Below, in pieces: positions 9,460 through 20,233 of a stretch of 64,000 nt of DNA. The DNA is from Picocystis sp. L7 (taxonomy: Eukaryota; Chlorophyta; Picocystophyceae; Picocystales; Picocystaceae). Each line of letters opens with the position of its first letter. Within the stretch, counting starts at the first letter, position 1. Where the stretch lies: assembly GCA_020975725.1 (NCBI GenBank), contig QXJR01000017.1:187001-251000 (forward strand), written 5' to 3'. The position numbers and the translations under genes are program-made. Below the pieces are notes generated by a model. That model worked only from the letters and a program-made list of their open reading frames with translations. It was not told the origin of the DNA and did not search any database.

Positions 9460-10998
9460 TTAGTAGGTGTAGCCCTTCTCGTACATTCCCTCAGCTGCAG
9501 AAGCGGCCTCTCCGTCCATGGTGTACTGGCCAAGCTGTGCATCCGAGTTGGCCTTGGCACGTGCAAGCAGAGATTTCTGTGCCGCATCCACGTTTGCGGG
9601 GTTGCCCTGCCAGGTCTTCAGCACAGAGTTCTGAAGAGCACGAGCGTAAGAGAAGGAAACATGCCACGGGTTGGGGCTCTGGTTCATGGCATTCAGGTTC
9701 AGTGTTGCCTCCAACTCCGACTGACCACCGGACAGGAACATGATTCCTGGCACAGCAGGGGGGACCCTCCTCCTCAGAGCCTTCAACGTGTACTCTGCAA
9801 TGACCTCAGGGGCAGGCTTCTGTCCCTTCCAGTCAGCTCCAGGAGTGACCATGGAAGGCTTGAGCAGGATCCCCTCGAACATGACCTTGTTGTCGGCCAA
9901 GTAATGGAAGGTCTGCGCCCAGGTATCCATGAACACTTCCATGGTGCGATCAATGTCGTGCTCTCCATCCAGAAGGATTTCGGGCTCGACAATGGGGACC
10001 AGTCCATTCTCCTGGCAGATAGCTGCATAGCGGGCCAAGCCATAGGCACAGTCCCTCACAGCAATGGTGGATGGGCCATTGGGAATGGAGACGACAGAGC
10101 GCCACTTGGCAAACCTGGCGCCAGCCTTGTAGTACTCAGCACACCTCTGAGCGAGTCCGTCAAGTCCTTGGCACCAAGACTCTCCATTGCTTCCAGCCAT
10201 GGGGACAAGACCCTTGTCGACCTTGATTCCTGGGATGATTCCCTGCTCGTTCAAGACATCCACGAACTTCTTGCCGTTGGAAGCAGACTGGTAGAGGGTC
10301 TCCTCGAACAAGATGGCCCCGGAGATGTACTCGCCGAGTCCTGGGGTGCTGACCAGGAGCTCACGGTAGGTGCGACGGTTCTCCTCTGTGTTCTCCACAC
10401 CGATGGAATCCAGGCGCTTTCCGCAGGTTGCGTTGGACTCGTCCATGGCGAGGATCCCACGTCCCTTGGACGCGATTTTGTTCTGCACAAGCAAGGATCA
10501 GGATCGATCGTTCAGGTCAGCCGTCGCTCGTGGGTGGTCGGAGGTCGCCCAGAGCACACCGTGCTACGACCGTGCTCTTTGGACTGTCTCTCCCACGTCT
10601 CTATCTCCTTTCGAATGGATGCCCATCCCTTTCCATGCACACTCGTCGATGCACGCCCGATCCCATCCGTTCGTCGTGGATAAGCTTAATCCCGCTCGTT
10701 CCCCTCTTCCTGTCGTGGACGATCGCGTTCGTTTTTTTTTTTCGCGTCGCTCGACGGTCGCTCGCACGCGGGAGGTGCATCCTTCCCCTGGGCTGGGTCT
10801 GGATCGACTCGTTTCGTTTGCCTTTGCATTCGATCATCGCTCCAGGCGCGCACGTACCGCGGTGGCGACCAGCTCTTCGTCGTAGGCTCCGCAACGTGTG
10901 GTGAGTGCGGCGCGTCTGCCCGCTTTGGCGTGGCTGACGCGTGCCTTGGCATGGACGGCGGTTCCCACGAAGGTGGAGGTCATGGCGGATGCAGCCAT
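9460..10998 (-). CDS. FBA: Plastid class I fructose-bisphosphate aldolase
   Basis: Calvin-cycle/glycolytic enzyme that interconverts fructose-1,6-bisphosphate with DHAP and glyceraldehyde-3-phosphate. Two exons: 10998-10858 (47 codons) and 10482-9460, phase 0, with a 375-bp intron bounded by GTACGT and GTGCAG. Predicted precursor is 387 residues. Exon 1 is a transit peptide rich in Ala, Ser, Thr, Arg and Lys and low in acidic residues ([19 protein letters not shown]). It leads into [10 protein letters not shown], and exon 2 begins [20 protein letters not shown]. The Schiff-base lysine lies in [12 protein letters not shown]. The protein ends in [10 protein letters not shown], the Tyr-terminated tail of class I aldolases. 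Exon 2 codons are strongly biased toward C-ending forms, as expected for a very abundant protein. Divergent from the PP2A gene, with the retrotransposon in between. Confidence 0.96.
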
Positions 10999-13262
10999 GG
11001 TGGATCGAGCGGTGGTGAAGCGAAAGCAGTTGCACGTGTTGTGAAATGCGGCGCGTCTTCCACTCCAAACCCCACAAATGTGGACATGCGGCTCAGAACC
11101 CTCCCGGTTGGATCCCCTCCCCCACCCCATCCCCCCATCGCGGTGGAAAAGGGATGGAACCTACCGATCCAGTGCCCCCCCTTCCTTTTGTTTCTTCGGG
11201 GTAGATGGGGGCGAGATGGGATCGAATGGGAACAGTTCGGGGTTCGATCGACCACCACACCGATCCTCGATACCACCTCCCCCCACCCCCCACGAAACCA
11301 CCCGGGTCGAAACGGAGGAGGATCCCAGCCATCAGGACGACATCCGGATGAAGGGAAGCCACCCACCACCACACATGGACGCACACGCACGCATACACAC
11401 AAAGGGAAGGGAGAGGCTTGGACCGAACCTGGCCGAACGAAACAGGGGGCCGAGGTGTGCCTGCGGATGGAAATAGGAACGTGATGGAAGGAGCCCAGGC
11501 CACACATGGAGGAGGGAGACGGGCACGCTGGAAACAGACACAAGAGAACCCGTGGCACGAAACCACATCACCCGTCCAAACCCGATGGAACGGCCCAGCC
11601 ATCAGGATGGCACAGAACGGACCAAGCGTTTCCACCTCCCGTTCTCCTGTCCCATCCCGAACCCCCATCCGTACTGCCCTCCTGGCTTGCCAACTGTCCT
11701 GCCATGTACGTGGCACGGGAGAGGGGGGGCATTCATTGGTGCGAAGGAAGGGGAATGGAGCCCTTGGACGAGGTGAGAAACGGAGCCGCCGGGGTGGTGA
11801 GATACCCGCCCCGACGAACGAGATTGTGTGGTGGGGAAAGGACCGCCCCAGATGGCGGCCCTCCGAGAACACCCCTGGTGAAAGAAACGGATGGACGGAA
11901 AAGGACGAACCGAAACCGTGCCACAGCGTGGGACCGGCCTCCCCAACGGGGCGGGATGGATAAGGGCTCCACGGGATTGTGGCTACTCGAGAAAAAGACT
12001 TCAGCGGTCGACCGAAAAAACAACCCGCAGGCATCATTTGGCGACGAGGACGGCTCCTGCCTCGACGGCGATTGACCGGATAGCCGAAAACAACCCGAAG
12101 CAAAGCCCTGCTAGAATCGCCACGTGCGAGCACCTGACGCAGAGGTTGCAGCGGCCGAAGCCGAGTTTGAAGTTGCAGAATGGCATCGGTCGTGCCGCCA
12201 ACCAAGCTGCTCTCAACGCTACCAGCACCGTCTCTCTTCCCGCCTCTCCCCCCAAAAAAATGCCGCGTGGGCATCAGACAAGAAACTCGCCAACAATCCA
12301 CCTTCTCGTTTGACGCGGAACTAATCTTGCGCTAGCGCGTGCCAAAACAATTCAACGTGTGCACATGATGGGGGGAAAGATGCAAGCGCGCAAACGTCGA
12401 CTCCCTCCGAGCGCAAATCTTAAGATGCGCGTAAGCTTGGGATTCCAACGCTGATGTTCCGTCCGTCTCACACAGAGGCTTGACCAAACGCAAATGCCAA
12501 ACACCCAATCTTGCGCGGACGATTGATCGAAAGCAGAGCAGCTTACTTGAAACATGGAAAATGCTGCATTCCAAGAGGAAAGTATAGGACGTAATTTTGT
12601 TGAATGCAAGCCACGGCACGGTTGGAACTTACGTTGGCCTTTGCAATGCAATGTACTCCTTCGGTTTTACCTTTGATCGAGATTGCGATCGTTCTCGGCG
12701 ACTTGTCGTGAATTTTTATCACATAGGTCCATCAAATCCGAGCCATTTCGATTTGTGTGGAATCTAACTCCACGAACAGCCGAGGATTCCTCCTAGAACA
12801 CGAAGGCTGCCCCCTCAATAGTCCGGTTTTCTTTCGTGATTGCAGTTGGATCCGACACAATAATTGAACGCTCGAGGGTTTCGTTTATTTCCCCTCGTTC
12901 CTTTGTTTTTACGAGGAAAGATACCTCGGCGCGACATTGTGGATGATTCTTCCTTGGTATCACCACTTTTTTCTAATTGGTTGACACTCTTCGGATTGCG
13001 AATAATAATCGACTCGCCAATCGTGGCAAGCACCAAACGATTGCCCCATGGCGAGCTAACTTGAAGAATGGAATCTTTGCTTGATCTTTTGCGTTGGGAA
13101 GAACTCCAGTGATCTTGCGTCGATTCCTACCTCTTTGTACGAATAGATTGTGAGTTGCATCACAAATTGGCACGTCATCGGGCTCGCGGTGTTCGTTTAG
13201 CTCCGTTCGCAACGGTTGCGTGGATATATCTTCTTTGAGAACGTTTGTCCGAGTTCACGATC
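10999..13262. other. Aldolase upstream region up to the retrotransposon; no gene recognised
   Basis: From 11000 to about 12000 the sequence is GC-rich with C and G runs and (CA)n-like stretches near 11390; a promoter role for aldolase is likely. A 402-codon minus frame (11093-12301) and others are Arg/Pro/Ser-rich and look like chance frames in GC-rich DNA. At 12034-12255 (-) a 73-codon frame has a hydrophobic end (AILAGLCFGLFSAI); I cannot assign it. From about 12310 to 13262 the sequence is AT-richer and shows nothing recognisable. Confidence 0.5.
13259..13262. repeat. Target-site duplication GATC, left copy
   Basis: The four bases GATC directly before the left LTR are repeated directly after the right LTR. 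This marks the whole 13263-20889 element as one insertion into a GATC site. Confidence 0.75.
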
Positions 13263-13918
13263 TGTTACGCCGGGTAGGCCTGGCTCTCCTATGAAGCCAT
13301 GCCCCTAGAGTTCCAGGAGCAGTGGGGGGCAGGACCCCGACAATCGGCCGGTCAATCGAGTGAGCCCCGGACTAATCCCCGGGTTAGTCGGACGGAATAG
13401 TCCGAGCGAACCGGACTCAGACCGACCGACCCCCGGGCCAAATCCCCTCGAAGATTCGAGAAGGGGGTACGAAGGGTGGAGATGTTGTGTGGAAGATTCG
13501 GTCGGCTTAGGAACTGAATCTTGGCCGTCCGATGGATGACGTAAGCAACACGTGACCATCAGCCGCCGCAATTCAGTTGAGGGGGCTACGTACGAACCCC
13601 TCAACCTTCAAGGGGAGGCTCTTAAGGGGACCTCCCTAGCATGTAGTGGATGAGAACTTGCTTGACCCCACGACGTCCACGGCGCCTCTCCCACGGATTT
13701 TCGCGAGCCATCAGCACTTTCCGCGCCGGAGAAGCAGCGCTCCAAGTCTCTCCAAGTGCCGGAGGAGGCACCACCGAGCCAAGAAGGGGACGGACGCCGC
13801 TCTCGCCAACGAGAAGTGCGCCACCCCAAAGAAGAAGAAACCGCCTCCATTTCGTGAGGGGTCGAAGTTTCCAGGAGCAAACCGTGTGTCCAACGTCCTT
13901 CACGGACGCTTTGTAACA
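13263..13918 (+). repeat. Left LTR of the retrotransposon
   Basis: 656 bp, starting TGTTACGCCGGG and ending GCTTTGTAACA, with inverted TGTTAC/GTAACA termini. It is GC-rich in the middle, with purine-rich and proline-codon-like tracts that give chance frames on both strands. A 43-bp leader follows before the gag start. I could not match a tRNA primer site in it with confidence. Confidence 0.93.
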
Positions 13919-13961
13919 CTGTCGAAGCTTGAGCTTTTGAAAAACTTCTACTCGCCGAACT

Positions 13962-15224
13962 ATGGAGGAGAGCGACCATGCAACCCGCATGAGCACGCTT
14001 CGTAGGGAACTCGAACAAGAACGGGAGGAGAGGTCCTCCCTTGAGACGAAGATTGCTGAGCTCCAGCAACTCATTGAGAAGCTCCAAGCTCACAAAGTTG
14101 AAGAAAGTGAGGAAGAAGAAGAGATGGTGGTTGAAGACGGCCCCGAGGGTGTACACCTCGCGGAGCCAAAGGAGCCGAGCCTACAAGAAGTCACACCATC
14201 AGAGCAAGAAGGTTTACCTCATCTCATCAGCCTCTATGGCATGGCTTTACAAGATTCCAAGAATATCTCAAAGGTGTCCCTCGAGAAACCGGACAAGTTT
14301 ACCGGTACGGAACTTGAGGACAACCCCTATGCCCTTACATATTGGTATAGGGATGTCCTTTGTTGGTGCCAAGCATATGCCTTTAACCGCCCGATGGAAC
14401 AACTTGTGTTAGCCATTAATCAAGCACTCGGCGGTACGGCAAAATCCATGGTTCAAAACCTCATTATGAGAGACCCGGCAGCCCTTAACTCCGTCGAAGA
14501 CTTGTATGGTTACCTCCGTAAAACCTTCCAAAATCAAGACCCAGGACCGGAGGCTTGGCGGGAGTTCCACACCGCCCGTATGAAGCGGACAGAAAATGTG
14601 CTGCAGTTCCTCAACAGGTTGGTGCAACTGAGCTTTGTAGTTAATGCAAGCTCCTCACCTGTGTGCCGGACTCTCACGGAACATGACATCTCGGCCCGTT
14701 TGCAACATGGCCTCCCAGGCTACTTGCAAAGAGCTTTATACAAGCACCTGGATCATCTAATTGATGTGGACAAAGCTCCTGACATGGAGCCTGGAAACCT
14801 TGCTGCCATTATCTTTAAACTGGAACGGGAAGTACATGAATCAGCAAGGAAAGACTCAAGACAGCCAGCGGACAACTGGAAATTGCAGAGCAAAGGAGTC
14901 CGTAACACCGGTACCATCCATGGCTTTCCAAATCGATCCAGCATAGCCACAGCGGCAGCGTTACCGTCATCGCATCCAGGTAACTCAAGGGTGAATGGGC
15001 CAGCCAAGCGACAGCGAAAGCGCTTCGATGAATTGGATGAAGAACAGCAGAGTTCGATCGTGAAGGTGCAGACTAGGCTGGCCAACAAGCCCCTAGGTGC
15101 AAAACTTACTCAAGAAGAAAAGGATCTCTGCCTGGCGAACGCGCTGTGCCTACGCTGTCGCCGTTACGGACATGATCAGGCAGCCTGCAAAATGGCATCC
15201 GTAATGGGTGCCCCAAAAAACTGA
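13962..15224 (+). CDS. gag: Retrotransposon Gag (capsid/nucleocapsid) frame
   Basis: 420-residue frame that starts 44 bases after the left LTR. A coiled-coil, acidic N-terminus (residues 5-55; LEQEREERSSLETKIAELQQ) is followed by a retrotransposon capsid-like region (about 105-250; DKFTGTELEDNPYALTYWY and VLQFLNRLVQLSF). A basic stretch comes next, then a CX2CX4HX4C zinc knuckle near the end (CLRCRRYGHDQAAC). This is the usual Gag layout for Ty3/gypsy elements. Confidence 0.88.
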   Translation: MEESDHATRMSTLRRELEQEREERSSLETKIAELQQLIEKLQAHKVEESEEEEEMVVEDGPEGVHLAEPKEPSLQEVTPSEQEGLPHLISLYGMALQDSKNISKVSLEKPDKFTGTELEDNPYALTYWYRDVLCWCQAYAFNRPMEQLVLAINQALGGTAKSMVQNLIMRDPAALNSVEDLYGYLRKTFQNQDPGPEAWREFHTARMKRTENVLQFLNRLVQLSFVVNASSSPVCRTLTEHDISARLQHGLPGYLQRALYKHLDHLIDVDKAPDMEPGNLAAIIFKLEREVHESARKDSRQPADNWKLQSKGVRNTGTIHGFPNRSSIATAAALPSSHPGNSRVNGPAKRQRKRFDELDEEQQSSIVKVQTRLANKPLGAKLTQEEKDLCLANALCLRCRRYGHDQAACKMASVMGAPKN

Positions 15225-15439
15225 ATACCCTCCGTCCGGTAACTACGGTTACCGGGACGGAGCCGGGAGCGAAACCTGCAGCCACCCCGGTTACCAAAGA
15301 TAGGAATGTAGTCTGCCTGCACTCACTTACCAATGACAGGCCTAGACATGAATTCCTGGCTGCCGAGACTTACTTTGGAAAGAAGCCACATAAAATCAGA
15401 ACACAAGCTTACCTGGACACCTTAGCAAGTTACTGCTTC

Positions 15440-18400
15440 ATGAGCGAACGCCTCTTCAAAGAGCTGCAGCAAGCTGACCCTAAGGGACTGTCCTGGCAGT
15501 ATACATCAGCGGCCTTTAATTATAGCGTGGCTGTGGGCCAGCAGGTCCACACTGCCCCAGTAATTAAAGCGCAATTCTCGATCGATGGGTTCCAGGCCTG
15601 CATCGACTTCGGAGTTGCTCCTCTGGAGACCTTTGACTGCATTCTGGGAGCAACCTTCTGCCACAAGCACTTGACAGCACTGGACTGGCAGAATCATCGC
15701 ATGGTACTACGAAGTAGCAATGGTACAAAGTTTACTGTCTATGGGGACCACCAGTTTATATCTTCAAGAAAACTGGACCTGATTGTGCCCCGAAGTGAGG
15801 CACGTAAAGCGGTGAAGGATCCAGGCTGCCTGCTTCTAATGATTCAGCCGGTAGATACAACGCCCGAACTACTCAGTGAAGATTCAGACTTCAGCAGCAT
15901 GCATAGTCAGGTCAGCGATGAATGGCCTCTTGATGACGCTCACCGACAGCGGCTGGACGACCTTGTGAACAAACAGTACAAGCATTTATTCGAGCCCCGC
16001 ACAGAACTACCTCCGGAACGGGTACCGGGCGAAACTTTCAAGATCCAGGTGGAAGAAGGAGCCACTCCACAGTACAGAAACTATTACAGGCTTTCCCCTC
16101 AGCAACAAACTGCCCTCAAGGAGCTGGTGACTGAGTATGTTGAAGCTGGAAAGATGGACCTATGCGCAGGATCCAGCTGGGGTGCCCCAGTGATCCTGGT
16201 CCCCAAAAAAGATGGGGGATGGCGGGTCGTTTTCGATTATCGCCTGCTGAACAATGTGACTATTAAAGACAGATATCCGCTTCCACGGATCGACGATTAC
16301 TTACAGAATCTTAGAGGAGCCAAGTACTTCTCATCGCTCGATGCGCTGGATGGGTTTCATCAGATCCGCATGCATCCGGATGACATCGACAAGACAGCGG
16401 TGGTCACCCCGTTTGGCTCTTACGTCTGGAAAGTAATGCCCATGGGGGCAGCAAACGCACCCGCGATGTTCCAGCGTATGATGAACAGGGTGTTTGGTCA
16501 TTTATTATACCTGAAAGTGTACATGGATGACATTCTTGTTCACTCTGAAACAGTTGAGGAACACTTCAAACATTTGGAAGAATTCTTCGCCACCTGCGAA
16601 CGTGCCGACATTAGGCTGAAGAGGTCTAAATGCCACTTTTTCATGAGTACACTGGAATGGATTGGTTTCCGCATCCGCGATGGTCAGCTCGCCTGCACTG
16701 ATCATTTGCTGTCCAAGATCAAACAGTTTCCGCGTCCCCGAACGCAGCGAGAAAACATGGCATTCCTTGGTCTCTGCCAGTTTTATATGAGGTTCGTCCC
16801 TCGCTATGCGGAACGGGCAGCTCCCTTGACAGAATTGAATCAAGCTGCTCTGAAGCACGGCTTCGCTTCATATTGGAAAGAGCCACAGGAGAAGGCATAC
16901 CATGAGCTCATCAAAGCCTTGACCACAGCCCCGGTATTGGCTCTATTTGATGAAGACAGGCCCATACGGGTCGAGACCGACGCTTCCGATGTGGGGATGG
17001 GAGCAGCTTTGATGCAGCAGGATCAACAGGGAGGTTGGCATCCGGTTGAGTTCTGGTCAAAGAAATTCAATGCTGCCCAACAGAATTACCATCCTGCTGA
17101 GAAGGAGACATGTGCAATATTATATGCACTGCAGCATTGGAGGCACCTCCTGTTTGGCCAGCAGTTCACGGTCATCACTGACAACAAGGCCAGTCAGTTT
17201 ATTGGAACAAAAACTACTGAGCAGCTATCTCCGCGCGAAATGCGATGGATCGAAAAGTTGGCGTACTTCGCCCCGTTCAAGGTGGAGTACAGGCCGGGCA
17301 CAGAGAACGTTGGACCCGATTACCTTTCCAGGCACTCAGCTAAGGTGAACGATACGGACACATATTGCATCTTGGACTTATGTGCAGGTATGGGAACAAC
17401 GCTGCGTGCGCTGGAATGCGTAATACCAGAATCGACCAATATTACCTTGGATTACATAGCAGTGGAACAAAATGAAGACTGCCGCAGCGTAATTGCACGC
17501 GTGTTCCACCAGGTTCGCTTAGCACGCCCTGGGCTCTTTATGCGCAAGGACATCTTTCGGTATGGAAACGATGTGACTGAATTGGCGCATCGACGAAAGC
17601 TCCCCCAAGTCCACCTGCTGATTGCTGGGGTGCCCTGCCAACCATTTTCGCGGGCGAACACCGACCCGTCAAAGCCACCGCTGGGCCTTTACGACGAACG
17701 TGAACTGTTCACAGCAGTGTCAAAGATACACAAGCGGTTGCGGTCGCCAGACTACATATTGGAATGTACGCCGTTTGCCCCGCACTTGAAAACCCACCTG
17801 GACAAGATTGCACACTGGTTTGGAGAACCCACCTGCGAAGATCTCTCAAAGTACTGTGCGCAAGCTCGAGTCCGGCTGTGCTGGACATCATTACCTCCGC
17901 TTAAACAGGATCCTGGAGAAATGGGGACAATACCTATGACCTGGCAGGATTGCCTAGATGAAGGATCGAAGGTACCTACGGACGCATTGAACCGACCCCG
18001 CTTGAAGTGCCCCACTCTGATGGCCAGTGAACGATCGCACAGTGACCGTTCGCGTTCCACCTGGGTGCACAGTCAAGATGGGACCCTACGCCCGTTGACC
18101 ATCAGCGAGCGGGAAAGACTCGTCGGTATGCAGGTTGGTGACACTGCAGCGCTCAACGTCAGCGAAACCAGCCGGCAACGCATGTGCGGCAGCGCCTTCC
18201 CCATGGGTTGGATTGCACACATGTTACACCGATGGCTAAACAACACACGGACGCTTCGACTGCTAGCCGGCCGCAGTCCTGCTGGGACTGTGTGCGGGTC
18301 AATCGCGTCTATTACAAGTCAACAATCTACGCAATCGTTGCGCACAGGTCTTACGGGTCGGTTGCCTCCCATACTGGACAGGATTCGCGTCGCCGCTGAA

Positions 18401-20206
18401 ACAGATCCAGAGTACAAGAAATTACTGCGCGCACCGCCGGAAGGCACGACAGTGCGCGATGGTTTGCTGTTCGAGCAATCGGCCAATGCTCAACCAGCAC
18501 TGGTGGTACCAGCAGATAACGCTCTACGACAGGAACTGCTACACATGGTGCACGATCATCGACACTTTGGGTCAGCCCGTACACTCGCTGACGCCAAGCG
18601 ACATTTCACCTGGACTGGTATTCGATCGCACATCGAGCACTTTGTCGCTCGCTGTCCTGCCTGTCAGCTTCAGAAACCAGGTAACCGGTTACGACACACA
18701 CCGCTCTGTCCAGAAATGAAGTTCCACCCTTACCCTTTTCACACGGTGGTACTAGATATGGTGGAGAACTTACCCCTTACTGCCCTGGGTCATAATGCAG
18801 TATTGACAGTGGTGGACAGGTTTACTAAATACGCCATCTATATACCTATCCACTCTACCTGGAGTGCTCATAGACAAGCTCAGTGTCTTATGGACAGCCT
18901 CGTCTACCGGTTCCATACACCTGTGCATATTCACACAGATAACGGACCGGCTTATCGAGCATTATTCCGAGCATTCTGTGCCGCGCTGGGTGTCCGCCAC
19001 GTAACCGGAACGCCGTACCATTCACAGTCTCAGGGTGGTGCAGAACGGCAACATCGCACCCTGCTGCAGACGTTACGGACGACGTGCGAGAACAAACATC
19101 AATGGGATCAGTATTTACAGGCAGCAGCACATGCTTACAATGATTCTGTGCATGATGCAACCAAACATTCCCCTTTTGAATTGCTCTTTGGCTGTCAATC
19201 AAGGCTACCGTGGCACCTCCAGTTGCCCACAAAGGATGGACCTGCTGATCACCTGACAGTAACAACCTTCGATAAAAGAGTAACAGACCTGCTGGAGCAA
19301 CATCGCGCAGTCTATCGGGTTGTACAGGAAAACTTGGTGAAGGCTTCGCAGAATGTTGCGGCAGCAACAGCGCACAGACCTAAGAAGGTGTTTGCTGTTG
19401 GAGACAAGGTGAAGGTGCAGTATGGGCTCAAGGGGCCCACCGATAAGCACAAATTGGACCCTTACTTTGTAGGTCCTTATCTCATCAAGAAGGTGCTGAA
19501 GAATGGTGCATATCAACTGGAACTACCACCGGGCTCTGCCTTTTCAGATCGTATCCACGCCAACAGGTTGGAACATTGGGTGGATTCAGATCTCACTCTT
19601 TTCCCAATGGATGAACATCGGCAGCCCGCAACGGCACCCTTGCCTGATACTGCAGCCATGCAAAGTGAATCAACTACCTATCGTATTCGACGATACTTGT
19701 TACGGGATTACTCAGTGTTTCCTGCACGCCCCGTACGTTACTGGATAGAGAGTAACCTGGCTGACGCGTCGCAACGCTATTTCTGGGTGGATGAGTCCTC
19801 TACCCTGCTGGAAGAATTCCTACCTCTCGAGGAGAACAATGGCTGTATCCCTGAAAAGGGCATCAGCCCCTCGAATTATGACGCAGTCAAGACGCACAAG
19901 AGGACAGTTTACCTACAGTCACCTGACCCAATCATGATCAATACTTGGACGCAAGCGAAGCTACCGTACCAGACTAGACGACGACCTATTGTTGCTGTGC
20001 CCACCAACCTCATTGGCTGTGTGGTGCAAGAACTTTTCCATTTGGGCAACCACAAATCTGCATACTACCAAGGATTGGTGACCAACGTCCTTAATGGGTT
20101 GTTTGAAGTGTTATGGACAGATGGAAAGGTAGAGCATTACACAGAGCAGAAAGTAAGGAGCATGGTGTATGATCCAGTGGCAGCCATCTACGACTTTCAG
20201 CTTTGA
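15440..20206 (+). CDS. pol: Retrotransposon Pol: protease, RT, RNase H, DNA methyltransferase, integrase
   Basis: 1,588 residues from the first ATG; the open frame begins somewhat earlier and includes the protease start. Domains by position: protease-like about 15390-15780; reverse transcriptase about 16040-16700 with YMDDILVHS at 16519; RNase H about 16970-17330 (ETDASDVGMGAAL). Next is a C5-cytosine DNA methyltransferase-like domain about 17365-18240, with motif I LDLCAGMGTTLRALE, motif IV GVPCQPFSRAN, an Arg-rich QARVRLCW (motif VIII-like) and a closing SRQRMCGSAFPMGWI resembling the last motif of DNMT3. Integrase follows: zinc-binding region 18540-18690 (CPACQLQKPGN) and catalytic core about 18720-19180 (HTDNGPAY). 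The C-terminal part has a Tudor/SH3-barrel-like stretch near 20040-20150 (YYQGLVTNVLNGLFEVLWTD). Confidence 0.92.
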   Translation: MSERLFKELQQADPKGLSWQYTSAAFNYSVAVGQQVHTAPVIKAQFSIDGFQACIDFGVAPLETFDCILGATFCHKHLTALDWQNHRMVLRSSNGTKFTVYGDHQFISSRKLDLIVPRSEARKAVKDPGCLLLMIQPVDTTPELLSEDSDFSSMHSQVSDEWPLDDAHRQRLDDLVNKQYKHLFEPRTELPPERVPGETFKIQVEEGATPQYRNYYRLSPQQQTALKELVTEYVEAGKMDLCAGSSWGAPVILVPKKDGGWRVVFDYRLLNNVTIKDRYPLPRIDDYLQNLRGAKYFSSLDALDGFHQIRMHPDDIDKTAVVTPFGSYVWKVMPMGAANAPAMFQRMMNRVFGHLLYLKVYMDDILVHSETVEEHFKHLEEFFATCERADIRLKRSKCHFFMSTLEWIGFRIRDGQLACTDHLLSKIKQFPRPRTQRENMAFLGLCQFYMRFVPRYAERAAPLTELNQAALKHGFASYWKEPQEKAYHELIKALTTAPVLALFDEDRPIRVETDASDVGMGAALMQQDQQGGWHPVEFWSKKFNAAQQNYHPAEKETCAILYALQHWRHLLFGQQFTVITDNKASQFIGTKTTEQLSPREMRWIEKLAYFAPFKVEYRPGTENVGPDYLSRHSAKVNDTDTYCILDLCAGMGTTLRALECVIPESTNITLDYIAVEQNEDCRSVIARVFHQVRLARPGLFMRKDIFRYGNDVTELAHRRKLPQVHLLIAGVPCQPFSRANTDPSKPPLGLYDERELFTAVSKIHKRLRSPDYILECTPFAPHLKTHLDKIAHWFGEPTCEDLSKYCAQARVRLCWTSLPPLKQDPGEMGTIPMTWQDCLDEGSKVPTDALNRPRLKCPTLMASERSHSDRSRSTWVHSQDGTLRPLTISERERLVGMQVGDTAALNVSETSRQRMCGSAFPMGWIAHMLHRWLNNTRTLRLLAGRSPAGTVCGSIASITSQQSTQSLRTGLTGRLPPILDRIRVAAETDPEYKKLLRAPPEGTTVRDGLLFEQSANAQPALVVPADNALRQELLHMVHDHRHFGSARTLADAKRHFTWTGIRSHIEHFVARCPACQLQKPGNRLRHTPLCPEMKFHPYPFHTVVLDMVENLPLTALGHNAVLTVVDRFTKYAIYIPIHSTWSAHRQAQCLMDSLVYRFHTPVHIHTDNGPAYRALFRAFCAALGVRHVTGTPYHSQSQGGAERQHRTLLQTLRTTCENKHQWDQYLQAAAHAYNDSVHDATKHSPFELLFGCQSRLPWHLQLPTKDGPADHLTVTTFDKRVTDLLEQHRAVYRVVQENLVKASQNVAAATAHRPKKVFAVGDKVKVQYGLKGPTDKHKLDPYFVGPYLIKKVLKNGAYQLELPPGSAFSDRIHANRLEHWVDSDLTLFPMDEHRQPATAPLPDTAAMQSESTTYRIRRYLLRDYSVFPARPVRYWIESNLADASQRYFWVDESSTLLEEFLPLEENNGCIPEKGISPSNYDAVKTHKRTVYLQSPDPIMINTWTQAKLPYQTRRRPIVAVPTNLIGCVVQELFHLGNHKSAYYQGLVTNVLNGLFEVLWTDGKVEHYTEQKVRSMVYDPVAAIYDFQL

Positions 20207-20233
20207 TTGGCTGAATGCCGGGAGCCAGGAGAG

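Noticed and set aside
9448-10683. 411-codon plus-strand frame
   Set aside because: Antisense shadow of aldolase exon 2, caused by its strong codon bias.
12034-12255. 73-codon minus frame with a hydrophobic end (AILAGLCFGLFSAI)
   Set aside because: Could be a small membrane protein, but I find no family resemblance and no clear gene context; not strong enough to call.
11093-12301. 402-codon minus-strand open frame
   Set aside because: Arg/Pro/Gly/Ser-rich with no domain and no ATG-supported conserved start; typical chance frame in GC-rich promoter DNA.
13645-13918. Frames of 60-130 codons inside the LTRs
   Set aside because: Present in both LTR copies in several registers; they follow LTR sequence composition and have no domain.
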